Assembly: GCA_023213395.1 (NCBI GenBank)
Contig: CM041465.1
Coordinates: 86,435,741-86,499,740 of the forward strand
DNA: 64,000 nt
Reading direction: 5' to 3'
DNA from: Cycas panzhihuaensis
Lineage: Eukaryota; Cycadophyta
Shown: positions 10,925 through 21,789 of the stretch, piece after piece
Position numbering within the stretch: position 1 is the stretch's first letter
How the letters are laid out: every line of letters begins with the position of its first letter
Position numbers and translations under genes: made by a program
The notes under the pieces: generated by a model
Told to the model about the DNA's origin: nothing
The model's database searches: none
Seen by the model: the letters and a program-made list of their open reading frames with translations, nothing else

Positions 10925-11180
10925 ATGAAGATCTTGTAAATCCCTCCACCTCGTATGTGGGAGTTTGTGGGACGAGAAGAAGGCCAAAGTATTAAGTCTC
11001 CTACACATTGAACCAACTACTCTATATAGGGAGATCAAAGACAAGATTTTGGACATCTACAATTCTATGACACAAAATTTGAGGACCTATAGGTTGCCAA
11101 AATTGGAAATGGTGTTTTCTAATTTAGAAGAACAAGTTGAAAGGTGTGCACTTATTGTAGGAATTATCAATGAAGCTTAA
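10925..11180 (+). pseudogene. Unrecognised coding-like segment inside the gene-capturing element
   Basis: An open frame of about 71 codons (10,965-11,180) with a balanced, soluble-protein composition. Motifs include LLHIEPTTLYREIKDKILDI, YRLPKLEMVFSNLEEQVERC and a final ALIVGIINEA. Given its neighbours (PEPC, HASTY and PreP-like pieces) it may be a fourth captured host fragment. I cannot name the family. A chance ORF of this quality in AT-rich DNA is possible but less likely. Confidence 0.4.
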
Positions 11181-13745
11181 GTAAATGAGAAGGCAAAGTT
11201 TTCTCCATCATGGTTTAGGCTAGTGGGATACAATTAGTTTTATTGATAAAGATTGGGTTCTAAGTTTTCAAGCTTGTTTAGTTGTGATTTAGAGTATGTT
11301 GAGTAAGATGGTTGGATTGACATTTCTAAAAGTAATAAAATCAATCATTTCCCACAATCCTACAATAATTGAAGCATTTGGTTCACTTTCTTAAATAAGA
11401 AGAGTGATTGATATAGCACTAGAATAGTTGGCTAGAATTGAAATACAAAGGACTTCTTTGATTGAACTTGAGAGAAGCTAACATGAAAATGTTGCATGGA
11501 TAATTGGACAAAATGTGGCAATTGTTAAGAGTAGGGACCATATTTCATGAGAAGAAGTAGAGGACCGTGCAAATCAAGAAGAAGCTTATCAAGCTCAATA
11601 GGATCAACTACATAAAGCATGGAACCAACAAGATGCTCAAGCTCCTACACTTTTGAGGAAGGAGGAAATGATACAAGATGCTTTAGTTGCTGTGGAATAA
11701 CACTCTTGAGTCTCTTATAGCTATAAAGCAAGATGGAGATATGCATGTTATGAGAGAAAAGCAACGGAGCATACAATGCATTCAACAACAAGATGGTCAA
11801 GATACAATGAACCAAAAACAAGATAGCAACAAATCCCAATAGCAACAATAGTAACCAAACAACCAATAGATATTCTAGAAACCTCCAGTTCAATACAACA
11901 AATTAGATGCAAAAATCTAATGATGATGAAGACCTTTTCCTATAAGGCATGATAGAATAAGTTTCTCTTTTGTAGTTTTGGTTTATCATAGATAGATTAA
12001 AAAGAAAATGGATTTTTTTTCCTCAGGTAGATGAGCTTCTTCAAGCAGTTGTCAAGATCTTTCCTTGAAAAATGAATAACAGGTTATGATTAAAATATTA
12101 TGAACAAGAGCAATCAATAGTAGGATTAAAATGTTTAACACTTCTCATTGATGCTTGTATGCTAACATGATCTTTGAGGAATATTTTGGAATTATTTTGA
12201 CACAAGCAAAGCTATCTTAGCTTGAAGATCTAAAGAACCCAAACATCTGTCAATATAAAGAACTACGATTGGTGCACAATGACAAGGTCATATTTTGCCA
12301 ATTGTGCTTGTGAGAAATATTCCTAAAGTTATCCTTCAACCTGTCTTTCAACTTAGCTACACCAATAAAGAAGGATGGACTTTAAATTTTGTGATTATTT
12401 AAATGTAGCAAATGCTCAATCATGACATAAAGGTTGAAGCTACATTTTGAGATAAGAAGAAAAGAACATTCACCTAAAGAGCAAGCTTAATACTTGATTA
12501 GTAGTTCAGTTGAGTAGTGTGTGTGTGTGCTAGGAAATGCCCATCCACTGTTGGTTCCCTTTGAAATTGAATAAACTTTAAACTTTGTAATATTCCTTAA
12601 CTCATTGGCTAGGATTCTTAATGTAGGATAGAATATAAACAGTTGGCCTTCAAGTGCATATAAAGACATGATTGCAACCCAATGCATTTATTGAAAGATT
12701 TGATGTAATATTTTCCCCTTTTAGCATTATTCGGAAGGGAAGTCTATGTAGTAACCGATGTAATTAACATAATGATCGTATACTAGCCCCAAGGATGGAC
12801 TGTAGATTTCAATAGGGGAGATGTTGCATGTGATGTATTCTTTCCATCCCTATGATAGAGATGCATGTGAATTCTAGGCTGGCCTTGGCCAAGCCTACCA
12901 ACATTCATATGCTCAACATCACCACCTAGTAAAGTTTTTAGTTACAATTGAGACAACCACACAAATTTTAAGACAATAGTAGCTGACGTAAGCTCAATGT
13001 TTAGGCCATTAAGAGGTGTCTATTTCAGTAGGGTAGGGGGGCAACATTATAGAGTCATCATAAGTCTAAGATAGACACATCAAGGAAACATTAGGCAATG
13101 CAGTAGCATTGGTCTTCAAAGTGGCATGAAGCAAACATGGACATATGGACATGATGGATGTAGGTTTGGCATACAACCTACATAATATATTGCAGATTGA
13201 TTGAAGATGTTGTGCATATAAGATTAATAACTAAATTGAAGAGATTGTTGATAGACAACGAACATGTTTAGAAACATCGCAACAAGATTTCAACAAGTAG
13301 ATAATTTCAAAGATAGAAAAGAATATGAAGTTTAAGTTAGCACATAATAACCAAAACAAGATTTTTGAGGTTATCATAATTCAGATATGATAACCTTGAG
13401 TAATTACAACTAAATGCAACATTTAGAGCATTGTTATTTCGGCTATCATACATACATGAGCTTAGGAATTGAGAGTCTCTTGGTGACACAACATAAAGCA
13501 ATAGTGATTAATTTATGAGATTTATTCATTTTCTTTTGAAGAGGACAATGTTGCAACAATGAAGATTTGATCTGCCTAAGCTTTCCAAGATCAACTATTA
13601 CAATCTTCAATGACAGTTGAGAACTTAATGAACATTTAAAAATTAAAGTGATAATAAAGCAGTAAACAATGAAATATGGAGTGGAGGAAGATAGAAGACC
13701 AAAGAAGACCCCTTCAGGACAAAGGGAAGAATAGTACAGGCGAAA
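11181..13745. other. Interior of the gene-capturing element without recognisable gene
   Basis: AT-rich sequence. Part of it (11,380-11,930) reads on the plus strand as a Gln-rich, partly open stretch with motifs such as IELERS and QDQLHKAWNQQDAQ, separated by stops. It could be a decayed gag or another captured fragment. No CCHC knuckle, DSG protease, YVDD or D-D-E motif was found. The last 70 bases are purine-rich and precede the right LTR. Confidence 0.5.
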
Positions 13746-14513
13746 TGATGAGATCCAATTTTGTGCCTCATCATCCTACTTTCCGCATTTTTTTCTTCTC
13801 ACCATTTATGATTTGATGTATTAATTGGTCACATTAACTACAACCTATATGTACTTTGATGAGGATATTATGATAGTCATCTTTTTGGAATTTGGCTTTA
13901 GTTGGTATGGGAGGAATTCCCATCTAACTTTTATTTTATATAATTTGTGGTAACTATAGTAACTCTAAGATTACTACATATGTGATGTCGATAACTTGAT
14001 AGTTAATCATTTCCTAGACTTCGACATGTGACCAAAGCTCATAACAGTTAATTAGCTATTAGTGTTAGGACAATTTGCTAAGATTCTTGGTTGTTGGTTT
14101 GTTGAAATTAGTTGTAAAAGTCTAATGCATATATACATCTTCTTCCAATGAATAAAACGTGATAGACCAATGTATGGTTTGAAGGGAATAATATTATAGC
14201 CATGTGAGTAGTGTGTGTGCCCCCATCTCATGATGGACCTATGTACTTGGAGGGTGCATTATAACCACAAATATAAGGTATATGAGATGACTTTTTCCTA
14301 GGTAGAGTTTTTTATCTTACTTATGGTGGTTTTTACTTCTTGTATTGGCCTAGTGATATAGGAATATAATTAGGAAGACTACATATGGGAAATTAAATTA
14401 CATAGTTTTCTTTCATGCAATCTAGCAGTTAAGATTTCTAAATCATTCACTACTCATAAGATTATGAGCTAATGGTTTGACATGACATCCTTAAGACATT
14501 TGCAAGCCACTCA
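13746..14513 (+). repeat. Right LTR of the gene-capturing element
   Basis: Second copy of the 8,593-9,337 repeat, starting tgatgagatcc and ending gcaagccactca. It contains a short insertion relative to the left copy around 14,390-14,440. The terminal dinucleotides TG and CA are intact here, and a purine tract ends about 10-15 bases upstream, as expected for a 3' LTR in plus orientation. Confidence 0.75.
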
Positions 14514-15191
14514 AAGACTTGTCATCGATATTGATTGTGATCAATAGAATGAATTGGAAATTGGTATTCATAATAGGATGCCCCATCTACAACTTAGAAA
14601 TTATTTGACTTCACAATGTGAAGTTCCCATAATAAATGTTAAAACATACTCATCTTCCTCTTTAAATTATGATTCGACATTTGTTAATTCACATGATCTA
14701 GAAATTGTCAACATTGCGTTAAATTTTTATAACATTTCCCCTTTTGAACAATTATCATATTCTTTTATAATGTAACTTCTTCAACCAATTCATACTTAAA
14801 TTATGAACTATTACCTTAAACTAATGAGTTAAACACTACTATACATTCTTATCTTATTTAATCCAATATTTATGCCAACTCACTTTTTGATCTTCGTCAA
14901 GAGTCTCTTTCCATTCTTTGTGTCAAGAATGAAGAGGTGATTCGTTTACCTATTTCAGTTATTACTCTTGCTCTACTTGGTGACACTTATTTGAGGTGGT
15001 TGAGTAGTTGACTCCTTTACCAAATAATTCATCCAGTTTTAAATGTTAGTCAAGTTTAAAACTGGATGAATTATTTAACATTTAGGAGTCAAGTTTAACA
15101 TTTAGTGACACTTATTTGAGGTGGTTGAGTAGTTAAATCATTTGATCTATCATGATGAGATTTGTATAATCATAATTCTACACTTCCTAAA
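14514..15191. other. AT-rich flank containing a perfect 22-bp hairpin
   Basis: No gene is recognised. A 73-codon open frame at 14,554-14,775 shows no known motif. The notable feature is the hairpin described separately at 14,980-15,134. The right edge is the target-site copy ctaaa (15,187-15,191) of the outer copia element. Confidence 0.5.
14980..15134. repeat. Perfect 22-bp inverted repeat flanked by 30-bp direct repeats
   Basis: Arms at 15,022-15,043 and 15,055-15,076 are exact reverse complements (22 of 22; core ttcatccagttttaaa) around an 11-base spacer. The pairing extends imperfectly to gactcc (15,010) and ggagtc (15,085). A 30-base direct repeat, gtgacacttatttgaggtgg then ttgagtagtt, brackets the hairpin at 14,980-15,009 and 15,105-15,134 and is also exact. 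The arrangement fits either a small foldback insertion with a duplication or a template-switch event during replication. Confidence 0.9.
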
Positions 15192-15575
15192 TGTTAAAAT
15201 AGAGATTCAAAAATTGCTTTTGATATCACAATGAAAATATTAATATAAAATATGTTATAGGTATAGGGCATGAATGATGAAATGATAATGAAACAAATGA
15301 AAGATAAAGCATATACAATATATAATACAATAAAGATATAGAAAAATGATCACCTTCTAAATTATTGCATTAGGCTTGAATACATACTTATAGTACATTT
15401 CACTTCATACTTGTCCAATTAACTAAAAGAATCTTTAAGTTCACCAATGGGACATTTACATGAATAGGCATATACCCATGCACACATCTCAATATTACAA
15501 TAAAATACACCTATAACAGTTAAGAGGAACACTTAATAAAATACATAAACCAACATTAAATATTATGTTTTAACC
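15192..15575 (-). repeat. 3' LTR of the outer copia-type element (left copy)
   Basis: About 384 bases, aligning throughout with 25,144-25,525. Shared anchors include tacttatagtacatttcac near 15,387, catacttgtccaat near 15,408 and gcacacatctcaata near 15,480. The terminal inverted motif is tgttaaaa at the left and ttttaac at the right, with the last a changed to c. A minus-strand purine tract abuts it at 15,574-15,584. Confidence 0.88.
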
Positions 15576-16359
15576 CCGCCCCCCAATAGTATTTAATGTT
15601 ACATGTATACATTATGTAAAAAAGTTACTAGAACAAATGAAGATTGGCTCCATATGGTACTAAATATATCTATAAGCTACAAACAAAATCTATTGAAGTC
15701 CATATGAAAAAATTATCTATCTACTAGAATGCATGCGTAACTAGTTGCTGCAATCGCTAGTTGAATATAAACCTCTTTTGGATACATGGTTCAATCAAAT
15801 AGTTAACTTTATTTTAGGACTAAGTCTCCAAGCAAATAAGTTGAGTATCAAAGTAGCTACGTTCATGTTTAAGGCAACTAATCTATGGTTCCTTTAAGAG
15901 TATGATACATTTTAAAACATGTGAGGTTCTTCAAGGATAAAGATGAATATCACTTAAAGTGTAAGCTTTCCAAGTTTATCGAACATCAAATATGCTTCTA
16001 TAAAGCATCTTCTGTTATATGACAATGATACAACTACCAACAAGCAAATACCAGATGTGATTTTGCATAAAAAAACTCTTATAAATGTGAAAGAGGTTCT
16101 TAAGAGCCTTTAAACTGACATAAATAAGTAATGTTTACTTAAATTTGAACCAAATATACTTTTTCTTACTTCTAAATGCAGAAATGGCATCACCATGCTA
16201 TCAAGAATGCTAAAAAACTACAAGATATATGAAATTAGATCTCAAAATTATCATGAAATTTATTTTTTATAAAGTTTTAACTATTTATATAAATTTTGCT
16301 AATTAAAATAATAGGCCTTTGAATTCTAAACTATCTTTATGTGACCATGTGTTTTGACC
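15576..16359 (-). other. Left interior part of the outer copia-type element
   Basis: About 0.8 kb of AT-rich DNA between the left LTR and the inner copia insertion. I recognise no coding motif on either strand. The inner element's target copy atctt begins at 16,360. Confidence 0.5.
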
Positions 16360-16364
16360 ATCTT

Positions 16365-16800
16365 TGTTAGGATGTTAGATAATATAATGCAAACTTTATG
16401 TTTCTTAATGTTATTATTTAGTCACGTCTTATATGTAATTTAAGTGATTATAATGTTCAAACTTATATTTATTTTATTAATTTGTGGATGGTCGTTGAAA
16501 TGTGGAATTACATTCCAACGAACCTTCGTACTATTTATTCATCTCTTATATTCATGGAGATGATTTTAGGAATCTAGGAAGTATGTTCAAATGCCTGATT
16601 AAAGGTTGGTTTCAGTTGTTGGTATTTTTGTATAGTGGTTTCAATTCTTTATTAATAAAATTAGCTTTAGGAGGTGGTTTTTCTTCCCCATAAGGGGTTT
16701 TCCACCTGTCAATTGACGTGTACTTGTGCAATGTTATTTTCTGGTTATTTCTTGCTTACATTGATCCTGTTAATGATGTACTTGTGCATATTCTCTCACA
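16365..16800 (+). repeat. 5' LTR of the inner copia element
   Basis: Begins tgttaggatgttag and ends ttctctcaca; TG...CA ends are intact and the primer site follows at once. The paired copy at 23,453-23,887 shares nearly all of its sequence. An open frame at 16,502-16,693 crosses it and is chance. Confidence 0.95.
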
Positions 16801-16812
16801 TGGTATCAGAGC
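16801..16812 (+). promoter_or_regulatory. Primer binding site (initiator tRNA-Met)
   Basis: The 12 bases tggtatcagagc directly follow the 5' LTR. This is the standard primer site of plant copia elements, complementary to the 3' end of initiator methionine tRNA, from which minus-strand DNA synthesis starts. Confidence 0.95.
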
Positions 16813-16829
16813 TATTTCCAAGGCCTTGC

Positions 16830-17735
16830 TAGCTAGATTCTCCTTTCCAGTCTGGTCCAATCGTTTGTATCACTGAAGCATCAAGACTATTTCTACTGGT
16901 CTAAGAAACTTTGGTGCAGAACCAAACCCTCCAAGTTTTGAATCATAACATTTTGCAAGATGGTTGGCACAAAGTTGCACAGCTTGTTGAGGTAAACCTT
17001 CATCCAATTCTTTAGAAGTGGTTGTTGTAGATAATGTATCCGAAAGTTGTCGGATAGCGTAGTCTCCACTCTCCTTGAGCATATCTTTTTTTAGAGTCCC
17101 AGACTTCTTTAACCTGTCTCAAGACATTCTTGAAACCTAGTCGACCATATTTATCATTAAGAGGAAAATATGTTCTACCCATCATGGGCTTCAAATCAGG
17201 GGTAACGAAATAACTGAATGGCCATCCTCCTCCACCATAAATAATGTGCACATATGTAATGTATATCAAAAGATGCTTTGCGATATGCCGGTAATAGTCA
17301 GACAAGTTGCTGGAAACAATAAATGACAATCGTAGCAGGTTGATTGTAGTAAGAGAGTTTCCTGAAGACTTAGCCCCATCATAGTCTTCCTTCAATCGTA
17401 ACAGGATTGATGGGTCCTCCCCTGGGGTGTTATAGTAGCCCCCACCAACCTTATCAAGAAAGAAGTCATCCTGAGTTGCTTGCAGCTCAATTGCCCAAGA
17501 CAGCCATTTCATTCTTCCTCTAGACTCATACAAATCAAGAAGGCTAGCAATTATGAAAGCATAATCATCTAGGAAACTAGGTGCCTGGGAAGGTCCTAGC
17601 CTGAAGCTATGCCGAAGCCTATGTGTACCCTTATCATAAAGCCTACCCTTAATAAAAGCTACTACCTTTTCGGCCACAAGTAGGTATTATGTTCCATCAC
17701 ATCCAGAGATAGGAATAATATATCTGGGACCTAAG
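16830..17735 (-). pseudogene. SPATA20/YyaL-type (DUF255) gene fragment, permuted, antisense in the copia leader
   Basis: The minus strand encodes two parts of a plant spermatogenesis-associated protein 20-like protein (thioredoxin-like DUF255 domain plus a six-hairpin glycosidase-like domain) in reversed order. From about 17,735 to 17,267 it reads the C-terminal part: PISGCDGT, a stop where Glu is expected, YLLVAEKVVAFIKGRLYD, PSFLDDYAFIIASLLDLYES, IELQATQDDFFLDKVGGGYY and NTPGEDPSILLRLKEDYDGA, ending DYYRHIAKHLL. Directly after this (17,266 down) comes the N-terminal part: YITYVHIIYGGGGWPFSYF, TPDLKPMMGRTYFP, then after a one-base shift in a T7 run near 17,090, ESGDYAIRQLSDTLS and GGFGSAPKFLRPVEI. 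No intron is seen inside either part; a ttcttag that could be an old splice acceptor lies at the upstream edge (near 17,723). It is not a functional gene. Confidence 0.85.
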
Positions 17736-17940
17736 AAAGAATCCCAGGTGGCAGTAGTGCTTGCCAATCTTCACAGTGAATGTAAGAGACGAAGGAGCAA
17801 TGAAGAACCAGCTAGAGAACGCCAAGATCGACCTGCGAACGCTGCCATCTCCGTCTCAGCCATGATCGTCTCCTCATCGATGCCATCAAAGACCTGCAAT
17901 AATGTAGCCACCATCGCCATTTACCAGGTAGGGTATCTTA
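17736..17940. other. GC-richer segment with a splice-donor-like end
   Basis: About 200 bases of clearly higher GC than what follows, ending in ttaccag|gtaggg (near 17,926) on the plus strand, which resembles a 5' splice site. Plus-strand frames give KNQLENAKIDLRTLPSPSQP before a stop. I do not recognise a protein. It may be a further captured exon or the original 5' leader of the copia element. Confidence 0.35.
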
Positions 17941-19255
17941 TGCCCTAACCCCCCCTTAAACCCCATTTTTTATAAAATTTCTTTTTATTCTATAAATTAA
18001 ATTCATTCATCGGGTCTGCGCGTGGTTTTTTTCTTTTCAATTAATATTTGTACTTATTCATTGGTTCTAAGTTATGAACCTTTGATTATTAATTTTTGAT
18101 TTTTTTTCTTTTCTTTTTATTCTTAAACATAAACATTTAATCAATATTATCTCACTTTAGTATACTTTAATGTTAATATTAGACCTTTCCATTATTACAT
18201 TTTAATGTTAATATTAGCATTACCCCCCCTTGTTTATTATACTTTAACTTAAATCAAACATGATTTAAAACAAATATACCCCCTTTTTTCTATCATGTTT
18301 TGATTTTAATTTAATCAATACCCCCCCTTTTCCCTTATTATATTTGATACAATCAAATACCCCTCCATTTTTTATTATATTTTGACTTAAATTAAATTAA
18401 ATTACACCCCCTTAATCTCTATTATAAACTTTAGCGACTCCCATACTTTATGTAATTTCTTTCATTATAATTAGTACATAAATAAACCCTCCTATCACTA
18501 TATTCTAATGTTTAAATCACTTCAAACTAACATAGTTAATTTTAGGCAAATTAAAATTAACCTTTTCTCTATTATATTTAATTTATAAATCAACTTCATT
18601 CCTTTTTATTATACTTTTTTTTATTATATTATTAGTCCCCCCCCCAACACTTTATTATTGATTTATAAATTAACATTTTCCCTCCCTTCCACACCTAATT
18701 TATAGATTTTAATTATGCCATTTAATCTTTAAAAATTACATATCTATTTCTTAAAATAAAAAGGGAAACTAAATACTTTAGTTATAAAGTTTTTTTGTAA
18801 TTAAAATACTTTCTTTGTTAAGGGGAACTGTTTATTTTTCAATTAAAGGAGATTTTTTATTTTGAAAGGGGATAGTTTCTTTCTATAAAAAAGGGGATTG
18901 TTTATTAAATAGGGACTTTTCATTTGTTTAGAATAAGGAAAACTAATTTATTTATCAAAGGGGGACTATTTCTCAAAAAGAGCATTTATCAAAGGGGCTA
19001 AGGCAACATTTTAAGAAGTTGTTTGTTTATTCAATCTATTTACAAACACATGATTTTTTTTCTTAAATATAATTAATGCATACTAGAATACCTTCTTGAA
19101 TTATATATGTTAACATGATTAGTTTTTTTTACTAAGTGATTATTTTTCCAATCACCTTCATAACTCTTCAATCTATAATCAAACCTCAACACTCCTAATA
19201 TGGTATTAATGCCAGGGACAACCACCTGTGTTCCAATTCTAGTATTAACCAGCTC
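17941..19255. other. AT-rich leader region with repeated C-runs
   Basis: A 1.3 kb stretch made of T-rich and A-rich sequence punctuated by runs of 5 to 9 C residues (for example near 17,948, 18,225, 18,280, 18,322 and 18,640), followed by G-runs from 18,760 to 19,000. No coding frame. It lies between the captured fragment and gag. It may be intron-like captured sequence or expanded leader DNA. Confidence 0.6.
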
Positions 19256-20250
19256 AAACTATGTCGACTAGAGGAATCGCATATCCTATCAGCTCAAACA
19301 TCAAAAGATATGGCGATATGTGACAAGTAAAATTTAAAAACCAAAAGTAGATGCTACTGAGAGTCTTATGGTATATCTGATGAACTCAGATACTGCCTTA
19401 GGCACCATATTAAACTCACTCTCACTAGAAATCAGTCAGTTGTTTTTTGAAAAAGATGATTTAGCCATTGCCTAGAAAACCTTGCAAGAAAAATATGACA
19501 AGGTTGATACACATCAAGTGGTTGTCCTAGAACAGCAACTATATAACCTGACTTTTGACGAATTTTCAAATGTTGAGGATTTTTTAACTAAAATTTAATC
19601 AATTAATAAAGATCTAAATAACTGCATCAAATCTAAAACCAAAGAAGGTGGTGTTGAAATAATAACTACGCATGTTAGAGACGACGACACGCTTGTATGT
19701 CTTGTAGTAAAGAAACTACCAATATACTTTAATCTCTTCAAAACTGCTAGACAACAAGATGGCAATCCACATAACATTTAATAAGTTGACAAACCAGCTG
19801 ATTGAACATCAGACAATGTTAGTTCAAACAGGTGCATTAAAAGATCATTCACAGGCTTTGTTTTCTAAAATTAAGCCACAATTTAAAAATAAACAATAGA
19901 ACAACAATTTTCATAATAATCTAAAATTTCAGAAACCTCATAGAGATTCACCGTCTAATTCACAAAACAATGTTAAATGTTCGGGTCCAACTAAACACCA
20001 GAATACTTTTAATCAATTCTTTTCTAATAAGAACAATGCAACTTCTTCTTAAAACATTAGTTGTGCTTATTGTCATAAAAGAGGCCACACTATTGATGTC
20101 TGTAGAAATAGAATAGCTTTGGAAGCATGCAAAACTTCTGAGGGGTTAAAAAATAAACCTCAATCTCATTCTCAATCACGACCCTAAAATCGTCAATCTC
20201 ATAATCATTCTTTAGCAGCAACAACTTCTGCGTTTGTTGCTCCTTCAAAT
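19256..20250 (+). pseudogene. copia gag, degenerate
   Basis: Gag forms the particle that packages element RNA. Fragments in several frames give SLSLEISQLFFEKDDLA, then KTLQEKYDKVDTHQVVVLEQ and LYNLTFDEFSNVEDFLTKI, the helical gag region of copia elements. These are followed by an Asn/Gln-rich linker. A zinc knuckle CAYCHKRGHTIDVC (CX2CX4HX4C) lies at 20,062-20,103. Several in-frame stops (near 19,471, 19,598 and 20,050) make it non-functional. The start is unclear; an ATG near 19,261 is plausible. Confidence 0.8.
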
Positions 20251-20815
20251 CACCCACCAAAGTAGATCCTTGACTCTGGTGCGTCCCATCATATGACTGG
20301 ACACCAGAAAAATTTAACCACTTATCAATCCGAAACGAACTCTAAAGAAGAGATTTCTTTCGGAAATGGTAATCAACTTGAAGTCAAAGGATCTGGTGAT
20401 GTTACCCTAAAAGATGGCTTAATCAAGGACGTCTTTTATGTACCTAGTTTGTTACCAAACCTAGTCTCAGTCTATCAAATCTGCCAGAAAGACCTTATTG
20501 TCAAATTCTGGAAAAATAAATTTATCATAAAGGATCCATTAAACAAATTCAAACGTATTACTTCAGGACCTGTTGATCATAACATAGGTCTCTATAGTCT
20601 AACCAGTCTTTAGACTAACAAATCAAAATCTTTTAGTGCCTTTATTGCTAAATCTGACTCAGTCAGCAAACTTTGGCAGGTAAGATTTAGCCATACAAGT
20701 TATGGCAAACTGCAATATTTAAAGAAGCATAAAATGGTTCATGGTTTACCACCCTTAAACACTGTTTATGGTGTTTGTGAAGCTTGTGTGACGAATAACA
20801 CATGGAACCATTTAC
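20251..20815 (+). pseudogene. copia protease and pre-integrase region
   Basis: Aspartic protease motif LDSGASHHMTG at about 20,269-20,300 (catalytic Asp at 20,272), preceded by a stop where the family has Trp (tag for tgg). The frame stays open to 20,613 through ISFGNGNQLEVKGSGDV and YVPSLLPNLVSVYQIC. It is followed by the pre-integrase zinc-binding segment WQVRFSHTSYGKLQYL ... GVCEACVTN (H and CxxC), where a small deletion shifts the frame into the integrase. The protease would cut the Gag-Pol polyprotein. Confidence 0.85.
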
Positions 20816-21662
20816 GTATGAAACTCAATCTGAAGCAACTACTCTACTTGAACTTGTCCACTCTGACATGTGTGCACCCTTTTATATAACATCATACTTA
20901 GTTTCTCGTTATTTTGTTATATTTATAGATTATTATTCAAGAAAATATTGGGTTTATATGCTCAAAACACGTAGTCAAGTGTTTGACATTTTCGTTGAAT
21001 ATAAAATATTAGTTGAAAATCAATCAAATTCAAGAATCAAAATATTTCGATCTGATAATGCTAAGGAATATTTAAGTAGAAAATTTACCTCTTTCTACAA
21101 ATCACACGGAATTCAGTTCCAACATTTTGTTGCTTACATACCTCAACAAAACAGTGTTGTTGAATGTAAAAACCGTACTCTGGTTGAGATGACTCATTGC
21201 ATGTTACATGCAAAGAATCTAGATTTAAAATTATGGGCAGAAGTAATTAACTACTCTAATTATTTATTAAATCGTTTACCTAGTAAATGTCTACAGAACA
21301 TTACTCCAGAACAAGAATAGTCTGGAAGAAAACCATCTATCAATCATTTATAAATCTTTGGCAGTATTGTGTGGGGATATATCCCTCACGAAAAATATAA
21401 AAAATTAGACAAAAAAAGTCAAAAATACATCTTCGTTGGCTACAACAAAGAGAGTAAAGCTTATAGACTCTTAGATCCAGTCACGCATAACATTTTTATT
21501 TTGCATGATGTAATATTTGATGAAGAAGGATCTTCTTCAACATCTACTTATATAGAACTTCCTGTTGAAAATTTGTTAACCAACACTTATTTGGTTGACC
21601 CTTCTGATAAACAAGTTGATTCAGAAGTTATAGAATCTTTATCAACTCAAGTCCAAAATTAG
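20802..21662 (+). pseudogene. copia integrase
   Basis: An open frame from 20,802 to 21,320 covers the catalytic core. Asp in LVHSDMCAPF, Asp in IFRSDNAKEYLS and Glu in PQQNSVVECKNRTLVEMTH give the D,D,E triad. A second open piece at 21,369-21,662 covers the C-terminal part with the GY motif (SQKYIFVGYNKESKAYRL) and the RPV-like VTHNIFILHDVIFDE. Stops at 21,320 and 21,350 separate the two. Integrase inserts element DNA, consistent with the 5-base target duplication. Confidence 0.9.
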
Positions 21663-21789
21663 ACTCTATCTGAACCCAAAGCGGATCCTTCCCTTGGGCT
21701 AGTTCATCAAATCAACTGCATCTTGGATCTGATTACTCACAAACAACGTTTGGGCAACCAAAGCGCTTTAGCGATGTTGGATCGATATA

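Larger units (their letters stand above)
8593..14513 (+). mobile_element. Non-autonomous LTR-type element carrying several host gene fragments
   Basis: Two direct repeats of about 0.75 kb (8,593-9,337 and 13,746-14,513) bound a 4.4 kb interior. The right copy starts tgatgag and ends ...ccactca, so it has TG...CA ends; the left copy starts taatgag and ends ccactta, each one transition away. A purine-rich acaaagggaagaat tract lies shortly before the right repeat, suggesting plus orientation. I could not find a convincing primer site or a matching target duplication (flanks ttgac and aagac). The interior shows no protease, RT, RNase H or integrase motif. Instead it holds fragments resembling phosphoenolpyruvate carboxylase (plus), HASTY/exportin-5 (minus) and presequence protease (plus) within 1.5 kb. 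This looks like a non-autonomous element that has captured host sequence. Confidence 0.65.

Noticed and set aside
8593-14513. Interpretation of the PEPC, HASTY and PreP-like pieces as real exons of resident genes
   Set aside because: Pieces are short, in mixed orientation, full of stops and shifts, and joined within 1.5 kb; no complete gene surrounds any of them.
16870-17677. Interpretation of the SPATA20-like ORF as a functional gene
   Set aside because: It contains stops and a frameshift, the parts are in the wrong order, and it is enclosed by copia LTRs with a target duplication.
17748-17948. 66-codon plus-strand ORF MAVVLANLHSECKRR...
   Set aside because: Overlaps the edge of the antisense SPATA20-like fragment and a possible captured segment; no family recognised and no reason to prefer this frame.
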